A stretch of DNA of 64,000 nucleotides from Zygotorulaspora mrakii (Eukaryota > Ascomycota > Saccharomycetes > Saccharomycetales > Saccharomycetaceae): contig NC_050723.1 in assembly GCF_013402915.1 (NCBI RefSeq), positions 992,001-1,056,000 of the forward strand, in the 5' to 3' direction. The first letter of the stretch is position 1; each line of letters begins with the position of its first letter. Positions 18,601 to 29,036 of this stretch are shown here, one piece after another. The notes beneath the pieces are model-generated. The model was not told the origin of the DNA and ran no database searches. It worked only from the letters and a program-made list of their open reading frames with translations. Both the position numbers and the translations under genes were made by a program.

Positions 18601-20853
18601 GTAAGAGAGTTGCAAGACAGATTACTCGTTTTGAGAGGTGAAAGTAGTATTATCAAGCAGGCTCAAAAGGACGCTGTTAAACTGTTCGGTTGTTTAATGC
18701 GTTCAAGATTGGCTACAAAGAGGGTAATACAAGAGTATAGACTAACGAAACAAGCTTTTGAATGGGTGCTGAACAATATTGAAATTCAATTTTTGCGTTC
18801 TCTTGTTCATCCTGGTGAAATGGTTGGTGTACTGGCTGCTCAGTCTATTGGTGAGCCTGCTACACAAATGACACTAAATACTTTCCATTTTGCAGGTGTT
18901 GCTTCCAAGAAGGTGACATCTGGTGTCCCACGTTTGAAGGAAATTTTAAATGTCGCAAAGAATATGAAAACTCCCTCCTTGACTGCTTATTTAGAGCATG
19001 ATTATGCTGTCGATCAGGAAAAAGCAAAGTTTATTAGATCAGCCATTGAGCATACAACTTTAAAAAGTGTTACGGTGGCATCTGAAATTTATTATGATCC
19101 TGACCCACGTTCTACCGTTATCCAAGACGATGAGGAAATTATCCAGTTGCACTTCTCCTTATTGGATGATGAAACAGAGAAATCTCTAGACCAACAGTCA
19201 CCATGGCTGTTGCGTTTAGAACTGGACCGTGCAGCCATGAACGATAAGGATCTAACAATGGGTCAGGTAGGTGAGAAAATAAAGGAGACATTCAAAAATG
19301 ATCTTTTTGTAATATGGTCTGAAGACAATGCTGAAAAATTAATCATTCGTTGTCGTGTTGTCCGCCCTAAATCAATGGACTTGGAAACAGAAGCGGAAGA
19401 GGATCATATGCTGAAAAAGATTGAAAATACTATGCTTGAAAACATTACTCTGCGTGGTGTTGAAAATATTGAGAGAGTCGTGATGATGAAATACGATCGT
19501 AAAGTTCCAAGTGAAACGGGAGAGTATCAAAAGGTGCCAGAGTGGGTTTTAGAGACCGATGGTGTCAATCTCTCAGAAGTCATGACAGTGCCTGGTGTCG
19601 ATTCTACTAGAATATATACCAATTCTTTCATTGACATTATGGAAGTACTTGGTATTGAAGCTGGTCGTGCTGCTCTTTACAGAGAAGTGTATAATGTCAT
19701 CGCATCCGATGGTTCTTATGTTAACTACCGTCATATGGCTCTTTTGGTAGATGTAATGACGACTCAAGGTGGATTGACCTCGGTCACTCGTCATGGGTTT
19801 AATAGATCGTCAACCGGTGCTTTAATGAGATGTTCCTTTGAAGAAACGGTCGAAATTCTATTTGAAGCGGGGGCTAGCGCTGAATTGGATGACTGCCGTG
19901 GTGTTTCAGAAAACGTGATTTTAGGACAGATGGCTCCAATAGGTACTGGCGCTTTTGATGTTATGATCGACGAGGATTCGCTTGTTAGTTACATGCCAGA
20001 GCAGAAAATAACTGAACTGGAAGATGGTCAAGATGGAGGTGCTACTCCTTACTCAAATGAAAGTGGTTTGGTCAACACGGAAATTGATGTTAAAGGTGAA
20101 CTGATGTTTTCTCCATTGGTCGACTCTGGTACATCAGATGCTATGACTGGTGGATTCACAGCTTATGGCGGTGCTGAATACGGCGGCAACTCTTCTCCAT
20201 TCGGCACATATGGTGATTCACCTACTTCACCAGGGTTTGGAGGCGTTTCTTCGCCAGGTTTTTCCCCTACCTCTCCAGCTTATTCTCCAACTTCCCCAGG
20301 CTACAGTCCTACGTCACCAAGTTACAGTCCAACGTCACCAAGCTATAGTCCAACGTCACCAAGCTACAGTCCAACGTCACCAAGCTATAGTCCAACGTTA
20401 CCAAGTTACAGCCCAACTTCACCAAGCTATAGTCCAACTTCACCAAGCTATAGTCCAACGTCACCAAGCTATAGCCCCACGTCACCAAGCTATAGCCCTA
20501 CGTCACCAAGCTATAGCCCCACATCGCCAAGCTATAGCCCTACATCACCAAGTTATAGCCCTACATCACCCAGCTATAGCCCTACATCACCAAGCTATAG
20601 TCCAACGTCACCAAGCTATAGTCCAACGTCACCAAGTTACAGTCCAACTTCACCGAGTTATAGCCCAACATCTCCTAGTTATAGCCCAACATCTCCAAGC
20701 TATAGCCCAACATCTCCGCAATATAGTCCAACATCTCCAAGCTATAGCCCAACATCTCCACAATATAGTCCCGGCTCTCCTAGTTATTCTCCAAACTCGC
20801 CCAACAAAGATGGGCAAGATGGTGAAGACAATGCCGGGAATGGAACTCAATAA
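15634..20853 (+). CDS. RPO21: RNA polymerase II largest subunit Rpb1
   Basis: 1739 residues; S. cerevisiae Rpb1 is 1733. It is the catalytic subunit for mRNA synthesis. The N-terminal clamp holds zinc-binding cysteines/histidine ([17 protein letters not shown]). The catalytic magnesium loop NADFDGDE places Asp at 481, 483 and 485, the same numbers as in S. cerevisiae. The bridge helix and trigger loop region ([18 protein letters not shown]) places His at 1085, also identical in number. The C-terminal domain has 26 heptads from 20260 to 20805, mostly YSPTSPS. The first is FSPTSPA, the seventh is YSPTLPS (Ser5 lost), and the last are YSPGSPS and YSPNSPN. A short acidic tail follows. The start ATG fits the family N-terminus ([20 protein letters not shown]). 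Confidence 0.99.
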   Translation: MVGQQYSSAPLRTVKEVQFGLFSPEEVRAISVAKIRFPETMDETQTRAKIGGLNDPRLGSIDRNLKCQTCQEGMNECPGHFGHIDLAKPVFHIGFLSKIKKVCECVCMHCGKLLLDEHNEQMRQALKIKDSKKRFNAIWTLCKSKMICETEVPSEDDPTKLVSRGGCGNAQPTVRRDGLKLVGSWKKEKNTGDAEEPEQRVLTMEEILNIFKHISPEDSTRMGFNEQYSRPEWMILTVLPVPPPPVRPSISFNESQRGEDDLTFKLADILKANISLETLEHNGAPHHAIEEAESLLQFHVATYMDNDIAGQPQALQKSGRPVKSIRARLKGKEGRIRGNLMGKRVDFSARTVISGDPNLELDQVGVPKSIAKTLTYPEVVTPYNIDSLTQLVRNGPNEHPGAKYVIRDNGDRIDLRYSKRAGDIQLQYGWKVERHIMDNDPVLFNRQPSLHKMSMMAHRVKVMPYSTFRLNLSVTSPYNADFDGDEMNLHVPQSEETRAELSQLCAVPLQIVSPQSNKPCMGIVQDTLCGIRKLTLRDNFIELDQVLNMLYWVPDWDGVIPTPAIIKPKPLWTGKQILSIAIPKGIHLQRFDEGTTLLSPKDNGMLIIDGQIIFGVVEKKTVGSSSGGLIHVVTREKGPQVCARLFGNIQKVVNYWFLHNGFSTGIGDTIADGQTMREITETIADAKKKVEDVTKEAQANLLTAKHGMTLRESFEDNVVRFLNEARDKAGRLAEVNLKDLNNVKQMVSAGSKGSFINIAQMSACVGQQSVEGKRIAFGFVDRTLPHFSKDDYSPESKGFVENSYLRGLTPQEFFFHAMGGREGLIDTAVKTAETGYIQRRLVKALEDIMVHYDSTTRNSLGNVIQFVYGEDGVDASHIEKQSIDTIGGSDLAFERKYRIDLLSDDYLLDPSLLEPGTEMVGDIKLQALLDEEHTQLVSDRTFLRKIFPDGEPNWPLPVNIRRIIQNAQQTFRIDHTKPSDLSIRDIIGGVRELQDRLLVLRGESSIIKQAQKDAVKLFGCLMRSRLATKRVIQEYRLTKQAFEWVLNNIEIQFLRSLVHPGEMVGVLAAQSIGEPATQMTLNTFHFAGVASKKVTSGVPRLKEILNVAKNMKTPSLTAYLEHDYAVDQEKAKFIRSAIEHTTLKSVTVASEIYYDPDPRSTVIQDDEEIIQLHFSLLDDETEKSLDQQSPWLLRLELDRAAMNDKDLTMGQVGEKIKETFKNDLFVIWSEDNAEKLIIRCRVVRPKSMDLETEAEEDHMLKKIENTMLENITLRGVENIERVVMMKYDRKVPSETGEYQKVPEWVLETDGVNLSEVMTVPGVDSTRIYTNSFIDIMEVLGIEAGRAALYREVYNVIASDGSYVNYRHMALLVDVMTTQGGLTSVTRHGFNRSSTGALMRCSFEETVEILFEAGASAELDDCRGVSENVILGQMAPIGTGAFDVMIDEDSLVSYMPEQKITELEDGQDGGATPYSNESGLVNTEIDVKGELMFSPLVDSGTSDAMTGGFTAYGGAEYGGNSSPFGTYGDSPTSPGFGGVSSPGFSPTSPAYSPTSPGYSPTSPSYSPTSPSYSPTSPSYSPTSPSYSPTLPSYSPTSPSYSPTSPSYSPTSPSYSPTSPSYSPTSPSYSPTSPSYSPTSPSYSPTSPSYSPTSPSYSPTSPSYSPTSPSYSPTSPSYSPTSPSYSPTSPSYSPTSPQYSPTSPSYSPTSPQYSPGSPSYSPNSPNKDGQDGEDNAGNGTQ
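20260..20805 (+). repeat. CTD-coding tandem repeat, 26 units of 21 bases
   Basis: Exactly 546 bases, 26 in-frame 21-base units coding for the Rpb1 heptads. Codon choice varies between units (AGC/AGT for Ser, TAT/TAC for Tyr), so the units are not recent copies as a whole, though adjacent blocks are near-identical, suggesting local homogenisation. The repeat also produces long open frames in other frames and on the other strand, which are not genes. Confidence 0.97.
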
Positions 20854-21143
20854 CTGCAACGATATATTTATGAGTACCAAAGTGGACCTTCCATTTTAGA
20901 TAATAGTTGTAATATAAAAAGAAATTCAGTTTTTGTAACTTGCGTGAAATGAAGCTAGATGTGTTCAGTTTCTATCTCTTATTTCTTTCTTTCTTTTCCT
21001 CATTATGATGAATATCATGAAGAGGTATGAGAAAGAAAATATGTTGAAAAGGAATTGTTAAACTACATGAATCAACTTTCATCAATTGACCATTTGATGT
21101 CCAATAGTTTCAGACAATCTATATATTTTTAAGAGGAATTCTT

Positions 21144-23213
21144 TCATAGAGCTTTCTTGGATATTAGACCCCTGAAGATATCAAATGTATTACCATCTGG
21201 CTGAAGATGATAGACGGAACCTGTAAAATGAGAGTCGCTTCCTGGCCTTAGCTCTCTTGCAATTAAGAGACCATAGTCTTCAGTAATTCCGGTTATCATC
21301 GCACGAACGTTGTTGTGATCTGTCAAGGTCACTATTTGATTACTGTGTAGCCATAGCTTATAATATTCGGGCAATATCGAAGCTGGTCCGAAATCGACGA
21401 ATTTCCTTATTAGTGCCTCCAGATTATTCATGTAAAGAGCGTGCAATTTTTCTACCTCATAAGGCTTCAGAATTTCCAAGTGTGCGGCCTCCCTTTCCTT
21501 ATTGAGAATATCGATCCAGCTGTCCAAAGAGGTAGTTGGTCCATCATGACTTATGTTAAGTCCGCATCCCAGCAACAACAGATATTTATCATTAATAAAA
21601 TGAGTATTCACTAAGAGACCAGCTATTTTCAGATATGCCGGTTCAATATCTGTTAGGGGAACAATAGTGTGATCCAACTCTCGCCCAACTAACGATAGTT
21701 TCTTTTTTTGATAGTACTGAGGACCTAAAGCGTATAAGTCGTTAGGCCATTTGATTCTTACGGGCAAGTCATTGTACCCTGGACCGTAACTCGTAATAGC
21801 CTTACAATACGCAAGCATAGATAAATATTGAACGAAAACGACGGAGATGCGTTGATGTGTTCTTGGAGAAAAAGTCGGTAAAGAAATTACAGCAGTTGAG
21901 GCTGAAACTCCTTTCGGATTTACCCAGGTATTTCCTCCTCTACCATGTCCTGACACTTGAATTGTTCCGACATGAAGCATAGAGCTCTCGGGAATGCTTG
22001 ATAATAAATGTCTATTTTCATTCAATAAGGAGCTTGTAGAAGTAACAACTTCTCCGTATAACATTAGACTACCAATTGTGTTGTCTTTATTCAAATGATG
22101 AAAGTATTTCGCAATATTGTAATTCGGAACCTTATCAGAAGGGGGTGTTCCTTCATCATCATCGGGGAAAATAATACATTTTGCGATTTCATCAGGCTCT
22201 TGATCACGCAGTGACGCTTGCGCTATATAATAGCTATTTGCAAAACCTTGATAAATTTTGAATTTTTCTTTTCCTCCATCAAGTTCAATGTAACCTTCGC
22301 CATGAGATGGAACCTGAATGCTGGATAAATTTTTCTCGAACTCATATAACAATGAACGCTTATGAGGAGGAGCCGCTACTACCAACGGTGTCAAACTAGG
22401 AGCCCTAACGCGTGCAAAGTCGTTATTACAGTTCAGTCCAGCTTTTGTTAAAATTGTTCTAAAAAAATTCAGTCTTCTCTTATCATCAGCCTTTAAAACA
22501 GTAACAACATGTTTCAAGAATGACTTATTATCGCTTTTTTCCAAAATGTGAGGAATAAATTCTAAATGTGGACCTGTTAATAGAGCTCTACCCTTACCAG
22601 CGGAACACAGAACCACAGCTGCAGGCCCTGAATCCTTTGTTATAGATGAAGTATCCCAATAGGGAACATCAGTGGTCTCTGAATATCGGGCTAGTACCTC
22701 CACTCCATCAAACTTATCTGCATCTACAAAAAGAGATCCGCCATTATAATAACTCGCAAATTCAGAGCCATCAGGCAATTTCAACATTGCAGCTCTTGCA
22801 CCAACTTCGCTGTTATATTGAAAACCATCAAAAGCTGGTCCTCGGGCAATACCAGGGAATAGTTTCAAATCTCTATTACCTGTGACCTCCAATTCTAGAT
22901 TACCTTTTGCAAATTCAACTCTACCGCTACCGAAGTAGCCACCTGCGCAAAAGCCAATAAATGTGCCTCCTTGTTTTCTAACAAAGTCACTTATTTTTGC
23001 TTTGATAGGCTTGCACTCTTTGACATATGGAAGATCAGCCCCACCAGGAAATACGACAGCTGATGCCTTTGAAGTCCAGGGTTCAGTTTGTAAGGCTTTT
23101 GCAGATACCGTACTTACAGCGTAGAATGGTTCCAGAAAATCTTTCAATGATTCTACGGCATGCTTCACTGATCCCGGAGTTGTACCTGGTCCATTGTATA
23201 CCAACACATTCAT
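21144..23213 (-). CDS. BPL1: Biotin:apoprotein ligase
   Basis: 689 residues from the ATG at 23211-23213; S. cerevisiae Bpl1 is 690. The open frame runs 14 codons further upstream but only from a GTG, and the family N-terminus is [20 protein letters not shown]. It attaches biotin to lysine of acetyl-CoA carboxylase, pyruvate carboxylase and Arc1. The N-terminal half is a glutamine-amidotransferase-like domain ([17 protein letters not shown] near 100-115) found in yeast-type holocarboxylase synthetases. The C-terminal half is the catalytic domain with [12 protein letters not shown] (biotin-AMP loop), [10 protein letters not shown] and [10 protein letters not shown], then a small C-terminal beta domain ([15 protein letters not shown]). 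It is convergent with RPO21 and divergent from CRD1, as in S. cerevisiae. Confidence 0.97.
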   Translation of the reverse strand: MNVLVYNGPGTTPGSVKHAVESLKDFLEPFYAVSTVSAKALQTEPWTSKASAVVFPGGADLPYVKECKPIKAKISDFVRKQGGTFIGFCAGGYFGSGRVEFAKGNLELEVTGNRDLKLFPGIARGPAFDGFQYNSEVGARAAMLKLPDGSEFASYYNGGSLFVDADKFDGVEVLARYSETTDVPYWDTSSITKDSGPAAVVLCSAGKGRALLTGPHLEFIPHILEKSDNKSFLKHVVTVLKADDKRRLNFFRTILTKAGLNCNNDFARVRAPSLTPLVVAAPPHKRSLLYEFEKNLSSIQVPSHGEGYIELDGGKEKFKIYQGFANSYYIAQASLRDQEPDEIAKCIIFPDDDEGTPPSDKVPNYNIAKYFHHLNKDNTIGSLMLYGEVVTSTSSLLNENRHLLSSIPESSMLHVGTIQVSGHGRGGNTWVNPKGVSASTAVISLPTFSPRTHQRISVVFVQYLSMLAYCKAITSYGPGYNDLPVRIKWPNDLYALGPQYYQKKKLSLVGRELDHTIVPLTDIEPAYLKIAGLLVNTHFINDKYLLLLGCGLNISHDGPTTSLDSWIDILNKEREAAHLEILKPYEVEKLHALYMNNLEALIRKFVDFGPASILPEYYKLWLHSNQIVTLTDHNNVRAMITGITEDYGLLIARELRPGSDSHFTGSVYHLQPDGNTFDIFRGLISKKAL

Positions 23214-23715
23214 CCTACTTCTACTGTTCGAATGAACTTCACAAATGAACCTCACAGTGAGTAATCTTTTATGAAAAAGTCTTGAAAAAATCCTTTGAAG
23301 AAAAATGCTCCTTTATAAAGTAAACTCAGATGTTCTTGAATATTGTTGGATTCTTTTCTGGCTTTTCCTTTATACTCACAATTGTGACTATAAAAGGCTA
23401 CTACTTTTTTTCAGCTAGGACTCTAGAAATCAATAGTCATGCAAATGAGACTAGGTCAAAGCACGAATCCAATTGTTCTAATCACTTGACTCCCTTCAAG
23501 TTGAATGAATAACTATCAGCTCTTTAATTTCAATGAAATACTTAATAGATGTCCCTTCTTCCGACCGTGGAAATTTCACCTTATTTGATATTGCTTGGTG
23601 GGTCGAGAGGGCACTTAGCGTTAGCGTGTAGTCTTTGAAAGAGGAGTAAAAATATCGGGCTAGTAATCGCATGCGTATAGGAAAAAATATTTAGCAAACA
23701 ATTTAGTGTTGTATA
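23214..23715. other. Divergent intergenic region BPL1/CRD1
   Basis: About 500 bases shared by two promoters. No exact motif of a known regulator stands out. Confidence 0.5.
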
Positions 23716-24522
23716 ATGATTTTTCTCACATCCCAGTCCCGATGGATATCGAGATCAGTTTTGCAACTAAAACCCCACGCAAGCTCTGCCCTTTTGAGGA
23801 CAAGCAGATGGCAACAGCGACTGCTCGCTACTCGCAATGGAGAGCACCTACAATCACGATTAGACACCTCTGTATTTACTATACCGAATATATTAACGAT
23901 GTCAAGAATAGCATGTGTTCCATTCATTGGGCATTTTATATTGGTTGATAATTTAACTCCGGCTTTGACTTTATTTGGTTACTCGTGTGTGACAGATTTC
24001 TTAGATGGGTATATTGCTAGAAAGTACAAGATGAAAAGCGTCGCAGGTACTATTCTGGATCCTATAGCAGACAAACTACTTATGATTGTGACGACAGTGG
24101 TCCTAAGTTTCGCGCCAGGCCCACAGTTAATTCCCATCCCCATTGCGTTATTAATTCTTGGAAGAGATATATCTTTGGGATTCAGTGCTCTTTTCTTTCG
24201 CTACTCATCTATGAGACAAAAATACAAGAAGATCACTTGGAAGTCTTACTGGGACTTTTTCCACTTTCCAAGTGCCGAGGTCAAACCTACTCGGATATCA
24301 AAATATAATACCTTTTTCCAGATGATTTATCTGGGATTTGGTGTAATAATATTGATTCTAAGAGATGATGACGAAGAAAACCAAAAGGAGTCTCAAAAAG
24401 AAATAAGAGAGCAGCTGATGAAGTGTTTTTCATGGATGGGGTATTTTGTTGCAGCCACGACAGCATTGAGTGGTGGGTCCTATGTATTTAATAAAGAATC
24501 CGTGAAATTTCTCAAAAGATAA
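23716..24522 (+). CDS. CRD1: Cardiolipin synthase (mitochondrial inner membrane)
   Basis: 268 residues; S. cerevisiae Crd1 is 283. It joins CDP-diacylglycerol and phosphatidylglycerol to make cardiolipin. Residues 1-45 are rich in Arg/Ser/Leu and free of acids, typical of a mitochondrial presequence. The CDP-alcohol phosphatidyltransferase signature is complete: Asp94, Asp97-Gly98, Ala101-Arg102, Gly111, Asp115 and Asp119 (seen as DFLDGYIAR and GTILDPIADK). Several membrane segments follow (about 120-180 and 205-265). An overlapping frame in another phase starting ten bases earlier is a shadow. The gene is convergent with CCT4, with 147 bases between stops, as in the YDL142-143 pair. Confidence 0.95.
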   Translation: MIFLTSQSRWISRSVLQLKPHASSALLRTSRWQQRLLATRNGEHLQSRLDTSVFTIPNILTMSRIACVPFIGHFILVDNLTPALTLFGYSCVTDFLDGYIARKYKMKSVAGTILDPIADKLLMIVTTVVLSFAPGPQLIPIPIALLILGRDISLGFSALFFRYSSMRQKYKKITWKSYWDFFHFPSAEVKPTRISKYNTFFQMIYLGFGVIILILRDDDEENQKESQKEIREQLMKCFSWMGYFVAATTALSGGSYVFNKESVKFLKR

Positions 24523-24669
24523 CTATTCAATTCAAAGAAGACCCGAGGAAACTTGCATATATTTACGAACATTAGCATTTCGTTGAGAAGATACGCTGTC
24601 ATTTATATTTATAATTATACAATGATGCTCTATGGTTACTATATTATTCTGTGTTCCGTTGCCAGAAAT

Positions 24670-26256
24670 TTAACGACTTAAAGTTATATCGTCAATTCGC
24701 AATATCGATTTCACGCATTCTGACGCTAGTGTTATAGCACTTGTGCTCACTAAAACCGGCTGTAAAATGTGCTCATCGTATGTATTAGCTGTCCCCGAAC
24801 GCCTAACGGAAATACCATCATTTAATTCACCGTTTTCATGCTTTGAACGTAGCTCTGTAACTATTCTGATACTATTTAGACCTGCATTCTCAGCTAGTGT
24901 CGTTGGAATAACTTCCAGTGCCTGTGCAAATTCTTCCCAGATAAATGCTTCAACACCCTCCATGGAGCGCGACTCTTTTGTTAATCTTCGGGAAATCTCG
25001 ACTTCTGACGCACCACCACCTGCAATTAAAGCATTTTCCTTAACAAGACAACGGATCACACACAGCGCATCATGCAATGAGCGTTCGGTTTCATCAAGGA
25101 TCATTTGATTAGCACCACGAATGACAACTGATACGGTTGGCTTCGCATTGCTACTTTTAACACCTGTAAATTGAACAATCTTTGAACCGTCACTATCAAC
25201 CTCTTCTACCAGGTCTGCGTAACCCAAACGATCTTCCGTGAAGAGGTCAAGATCTGCAACTGGCTTACAACCCAGACTCTTCGATAAAAATTCTACTTCC
25301 TCTCTTTCGATATCTTTGATGACCATTATATTTAATTTTGATAGGAAATGGAGTGCCAATTCATTGACAGCATCTCTCAGTATAGATTTCTGAATCAATA
25401 TAACATTACATTTGGCCTTTTTAATTTTTTTGCAGATGTTCAATAGATATGCTCTCTCTTCCTTTAAAATTTTATCCATCTGTCTATAATCACTAACAAC
25501 AATGTTATTTTCAGTGTCAGGTTTTGGTGGTGATATTTGGAATTGAATGATACCAATTTTAGCTTTTTCCATCCTAGTTGGACCACCGGCCATTTTAACG
25601 ACATTTTGGGTCAACACAACACCGTCAACCATTTGTGTGTCATCGATTGTACCTCCCACTTTTTTTATTAAACGTATGTCATTGAGATCGACACTTTTAG
25701 ATTCTTCATTTGCTATTTTCAAAACTGAGTCAACTGCCAAAGGTGCTAAGAAGGATGAAAATTGCGAGACAATTTTAGAGCTCAATGAGGTACTAGCAGC
25801 TCTAACCAAGTCGTCTTTATCTGAGAGCGAGATCTTATGAGACATCTCTAGTAAAATCTCAACCGATCTCTTGGCCGCTTTTTGAAATGACTCCGCAATG
25901 ATTGTGGGATGAATGCCCTTGTTCAAAAGCCTCTCCGAAGCTCCTAACAATGCCCCTGTCAATATAACAACAGAGGTGGTACCGTCACCGGCTTCCGAAT
26001 CCTGCGCTGCCGACACTTCCACCAACATCTTTGCAACAGGATGTAAAATAGCCATCTGTTTTAAAATTGTGTGTCCATCATTGGAGATGATGACCTCCCC
26101 CCGAGATGTCTTAATCATCTTGTCCATGCCCTTAGGTCCCAAGGATGTACGAATGGCGTCTGCTACTGCACGAGCGGCAATGATGTTGGCCTTGCGCACT
26201 TCCTGAGGCTTTTCCCTGTTCTTGAATGTGGCATTTGAAGATACTTGTGTAGCCAT
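24670..26256 (-). CDS. CCT4: TRiC/CCT chaperonin subunit delta
   Basis: 528 residues from the ATG at 26254-26256, the length of S. cerevisiae Cct4. The frame continues 12 codons upstream but the family begins near [20 protein letters not shown]. It is one of eight subunits of the cytosolic chaperonin ring that folds actin and tubulin. Visible features are [28 protein letters not shown] and the ATP-site stretch [12 protein letters not shown] near residues 80-95, a substrate-binding apical domain in the middle, and [15 protein letters not shown] (the C-terminal equatorial nucleotide-binding loop, about 400-415). It shares a 311-base divergent promoter with CDC123 that contains an exact PACE sequence. 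Confidence 0.97.
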   Translation of the reverse strand: MATQVSSNATFKNREKPQEVRKANIIAARAVADAIRTSLGPKGMDKMIKTSRGEVIISNDGHTILKQMAILHPVAKMLVEVSAAQDSEAGDGTTSVVILTGALLGASERLLNKGIHPTIIAESFQKAAKRSVEILLEMSHKISLSDKDDLVRAASTSLSSKIVSQFSSFLAPLAVDSVLKIANEESKSVDLNDIRLIKKVGGTIDDTQMVDGVVLTQNVVKMAGGPTRMEKAKIGIIQFQISPPKPDTENNIVVSDYRQMDKILKEERAYLLNICKKIKKAKCNVILIQKSILRDAVNELALHFLSKLNIMVIKDIEREEVEFLSKSLGCKPVADLDLFTEDRLGYADLVEEVDSDGSKIVQFTGVKSSNAKPTVSVVIRGANQMILDETERSLHDALCVIRCLVKENALIAGGGASEVEISRRLTKESRSMEGVEAFIWEEFAQALEVIPTTLAENAGLNSIRIVTELRSKHENGELNDGISVRRSGTANTYDEHILQPVLVSTSAITLASECVKSILRIDDITLSR

Positions 26257-26567
26257 TTTGATTTCAATTACACCAATTACGTAAAAGAACACTTATTCAG
26301 CTTCTACAAACTTCTAGCTTTCTTAATCTTTCCAGTGGTTTCCCAATTCTTCTTACGCATTTTTTCATATTATGCTATCTTCATTGGTGGCAAAACGGCT
26401 TTCATGAAAAAAAACCAAGGTTCACCATTACTCGTACGAGGTGATATATATAGAGTATGATCAGTTGAATAAAACTAGCAGTAATTCCGACTTGATTTTA
26501 TAGAACTTCTGGTGTTGCACCTCTCAAAAGTGTACCTTACGGCTGTTGCGTTACGTAAACATTTGCT
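26257..26567. other. Divergent promoter region CCT4/CDC123
   Basis: 311 bases between two start codons. It contains a PACE sequence (26396-26404) roughly in the middle and a short TATATATA-like stretch (26444-26452) on the CDC123 side. Confidence 0.5.
26396..26404 (+). promoter_or_regulatory. PACE (Rpn4-type) site between CCT4 and CDC123
   Basis: Exact GGTGGCAAA, the core bound by the proteasome-gene activator Rpn4 in S. cerevisiae. It lies 140 bases upstream of CCT4 and 164 upstream of CDC123. Both products act in protein homeostasis, so Rpn4-type control is plausible, but neither gene is a classic proteasome gene. Confidence 0.5.
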
Positions 26568-27650
26568 ATGGTCGAATGCTATACTGCTTTGCAGGAAATT
26601 CCTGTTACAAGGGACCATATTGAAAAATGCTCGTACTCGAACTGGTACCCGCTGTTCAAGGACAGAGTACCGATTTCTCGAATTATCAGACCGCTACCCA
26701 AAGAATTTGTTGAGTATCTCGAGCAGGATGGGATAAAGTTGGCAAAGTCTGACAGGCCTTCAGCATACACACAAGAAATTGTAAGAGACGATGATAACGG
26801 ATACAGCGACTGGGACGGCAGCGAGGCAGAAAATGACAAGAACGATGGGACAGACAAAGAAGACACGACATGCATGAGAGACCCTCTTGTGGATTTCAGT
26901 GCAATCCACAATCAAATACGGGATATAATCGCGGAAATAGGACCTGTGACGCCGAAACTGAATTGGTCAGCGCCTAGAGATGCAACATGGATACTACCGA
27001 CCAACACAATGAAGTGCAGCGAAGCTAACGAAATTTATCTGCTCTTAAATGCCTCGAATTACATAATGCACGATTTACAGTACGCACTTTCGGAGTGCTC
27101 TGATGTCAAGCACGGTGAGAGGCCGCAATATGAACTTGTGTTACGAAAATGGTTCGACATCAACCCTGCACTAGAGTTCAGAGTTTTCATTAAGGAACGC
27201 CAAATCATCTGCATATCGCAGCGTGATCTGAATCATTACCCATTCATAGAGACAGACTCCAAGGATTTCAAAAGAATTATTGAAGAGTTCGTTGAAGGAG
27301 AGTTCTTGACTAAGTTTTCTGAAAGGAATTGCGTCGCAGATGTTTATATTCCCAAGCCTTACGGAAAATTGTACCTCATTGATATTAATCCATTTACGAG
27401 AATTACAGACCCTCTGCTATTTTCGTGGAACGAAATTTTAACCATAAAACCAGACCAATCCAGGAGTTTTGAATTACGATACGTTACAAAGAATAACATA
27501 GGTAGATTTGCATCCAAGGAGCATTCCGAGAACCAGGTCCCTAAGGATGTTGTAGACGCCACACTGGATCCTAATGCGATAAGAGAACTAACAGCCAAGT
27601 GGCAGGAGCTTCTTAATAAGCAAGAATCCGAAGAGTCTGATAGTGATTAG
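26568..27650 (+). CDS. CDC123: eIF2 assembly factor Cdc123
   Basis: 360 residues, the same length as in S. cerevisiae. It is an ATP-grasp-like D123 family protein that binds eIF2 gamma and promotes assembly of the eIF2 heterotrimer, needed for translation initiation and cell-cycle entry. Typical family stretches are CSYSNWYPLFKD at the start, LNWSAPRDATWI, YELVLRKWFDINPALEFRVF (conserved D123 core), ISQRDLNHYPF and YLIDINPFTRITDPLLF (metal/ATP region), with an acidic C-terminus (EESDSD). An acidic insert lies at about 75-105. The gene fits YLR215C in the interleaved order. Confidence 0.96.
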   Translation: MVECYTALQEIPVTRDHIEKCSYSNWYPLFKDRVPISRIIRPLPKEFVEYLEQDGIKLAKSDRPSAYTQEIVRDDDNGYSDWDGSEAENDKNDGTDKEDTTCMRDPLVDFSAIHNQIRDIIAEIGPVTPKLNWSAPRDATWILPTNTMKCSEANEIYLLLNASNYIMHDLQYALSECSDVKHGERPQYELVLRKWFDINPALEFRVFIKERQIICISQRDLNHYPFIETDSKDFKRIIEEFVEGEFLTKFSERNCVADVYIPKPYGKLYLIDINPFTRITDPLLFSWNEILTIKPDQSRSFELRYVTKNNIGRFASKEHSENQVPKDVVDATLDPNAIRELTAKWQELLNKQESEESDSD

Positions 27651-27956
27651 TGTTTACAAATTGAGATTTCGCCCATTTTATGTTTTTATAGATTTTTATG
27701 TACCAACTTCCAAGCTGCGTTAAAGATCCATGTGCGAGGCCTGCAACTGGGAGAGAATGCCTCTTTCGAGTATTATGACTAGATTCCCAAATAATTTGTT
27801 CTAATTTGATACCATCTTGGAGGATAAACATATATTTACTGTAGTGTTGTTTCGTCGCTCGCTGGAAGCGACTACTCCATTAACGTTTGGAGAAAAGAAA
27901 AGGATCAGGCGACATATTAAAACGGCATATCGCGTATCCAGTGAAATTTTACTAGT
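27651..27956. other. Intergenic: CDC123 3' flank and YDL144C-homolog promoter
   Basis: 306 bases between two plus-strand genes. One match to the ARS core consensus (TTTTATGTTTT, 27676-27686) is present and has little weight alone. Confidence 0.4.
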
Positions 27957-29036
27957 ATGGTGACAATTGATGATTCCAAAGTACCTAACTTTATTGTGAT
28001 TGGTGCCGGTGGAGTTGGTGTAATCACAGCCTTATCTTTGTGTATTCGTAGCAAGAGCAATGTGTCGCTGGTCGTAAGGTCAGATTACGATCACGTCAGG
28101 GAGTTTGGTTACCAAATCGAGTCGTGCGATTACGGTAGTTTCACCAATTGGAGACCAGATCATCTTTACAGGAAGGTGGAAGACGCTTCGAAGAGCGGAA
28201 CGTTCTTTGATTACGTGGTTGTTACAACCAAAAATATACCCGATGGTCCAGTAAGTTCCCGTGTTCCTGTAATAATAAAACCGGTTATGGAAAGCAACCA
28301 CTATTTGAATGCCAAAAGGCCCACAAATGTCTGTTTGATTCAAAATGGAATTGATATAGAAAATGACATATTGGAGGCGTTTGACAAGAATCTCTACAAT
28401 CTATCACTTCTATCTGGGATTCAATTAATCGGATCAACGAAAACAGGTGAAGGTATCATAAGCCAAGTAGGCCAAGATCATCTGTCTGTTGGTGCTTTTG
28501 ACCATGATGACTCTCACGCAGTAGCAGCAGCACATGCTTTTGTCGACATGTACAATAATAGCGGTCACAATATTGTTAATTACGATCCAAATGTCAGATA
28601 TTCAAGGTGGAGAAAGTTATTGTACAATGCTGCAATTAACACAACCACAGCACTCGTTGGCTTAGATGTGCCTCGCTGTTTAGAATTTGCAAAGGATAAG
28701 AAAAGTACTGAGGAACAGATTTTCTTACCAGCAATGAAAGAGATCATTGCGTTAGCCAAGAGTGAAAATATCGAACTAGAGGAAGAATATGCGCATCATT
28801 TTGTAAACTTTTCGAGAGATATCATGTTCAAGCCTTCAATGTGTATCGATTGTGAGAAGGGTCAACTAATGGAATTAGAAGTCATACTTGGCAACCCATT
28901 AAAAATAGCTGAACGTAATGGTGTATCCACACCTGTCTTATCGATTCTTTACAACTTACTGTTCCTCACTCAGAGCAGTTTAAAGGAAAAAAATGGCCTA
29001 CTGAAGTTTGATGAGTCAAAAGCCAGAATTGTTTAA
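27957..29036 (+). CDS. 2-dehydropantoate 2-reductase-like (ketopantoate reductase family) protein
   Basis: 359 residues; the S. cerevisiae counterpart YDL144C is about 356. It has the family's N-terminal Rossmann fold with GAGGVG (16-21) and a C-terminal helical ApbA domain (about 215-345) with RWRKLLYNAAINTTTAL, where the conserved lysine and asparagine of the catalytic site are expected. The segment CLIQNGIDIE corresponds to the conserved N-G motif. The family reduces ketopantoate with NADPH in vitamin B5 synthesis, but in S. cerevisiae the classical enzyme is Pan5 and the substrate of YDL144C is not established. I therefore give no symbol. Position between CDC123 and CRR1 matches the merged YDL144/YLR213-215 order; the reductase-type gene FRE1 is absent here. 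Confidence 0.9.
   Translation: MVTIDDSKVPNFIVIGAGGVGVITALSLCIRSKSNVSLVVRSDYDHVREFGYQIESCDYGSFTNWRPDHLYRKVEDASKSGTFFDYVVVTTKNIPDGPVSSRVPVIIKPVMESNHYLNAKRPTNVCLIQNGIDIENDILEAFDKNLYNLSLLSGIQLIGSTKTGEGIISQVGQDHLSVGAFDHDDSHAVAAAHAFVDMYNNSGHNIVNYDPNVRYSRWRKLLYNAAINTTTALVGLDVPRCLEFAKDKKSTEEQIFLPAMKEIIALAKSENIELEEEYAHHFVNFSRDIMFKPSMCIDCEKGQLMELEVILGNPLKIAERNGVSTPVLSILYNLLFLTQSSLKEKNGLLKFDESKARIV

Noticed and set aside
20150..20899. 249-codon frame and an antisense 76-codon frame in the RPO21 3' end
   Set aside because: Both are by-products of the 21-base CTD repeat read in other phases; they give monotonous repeats with no family.
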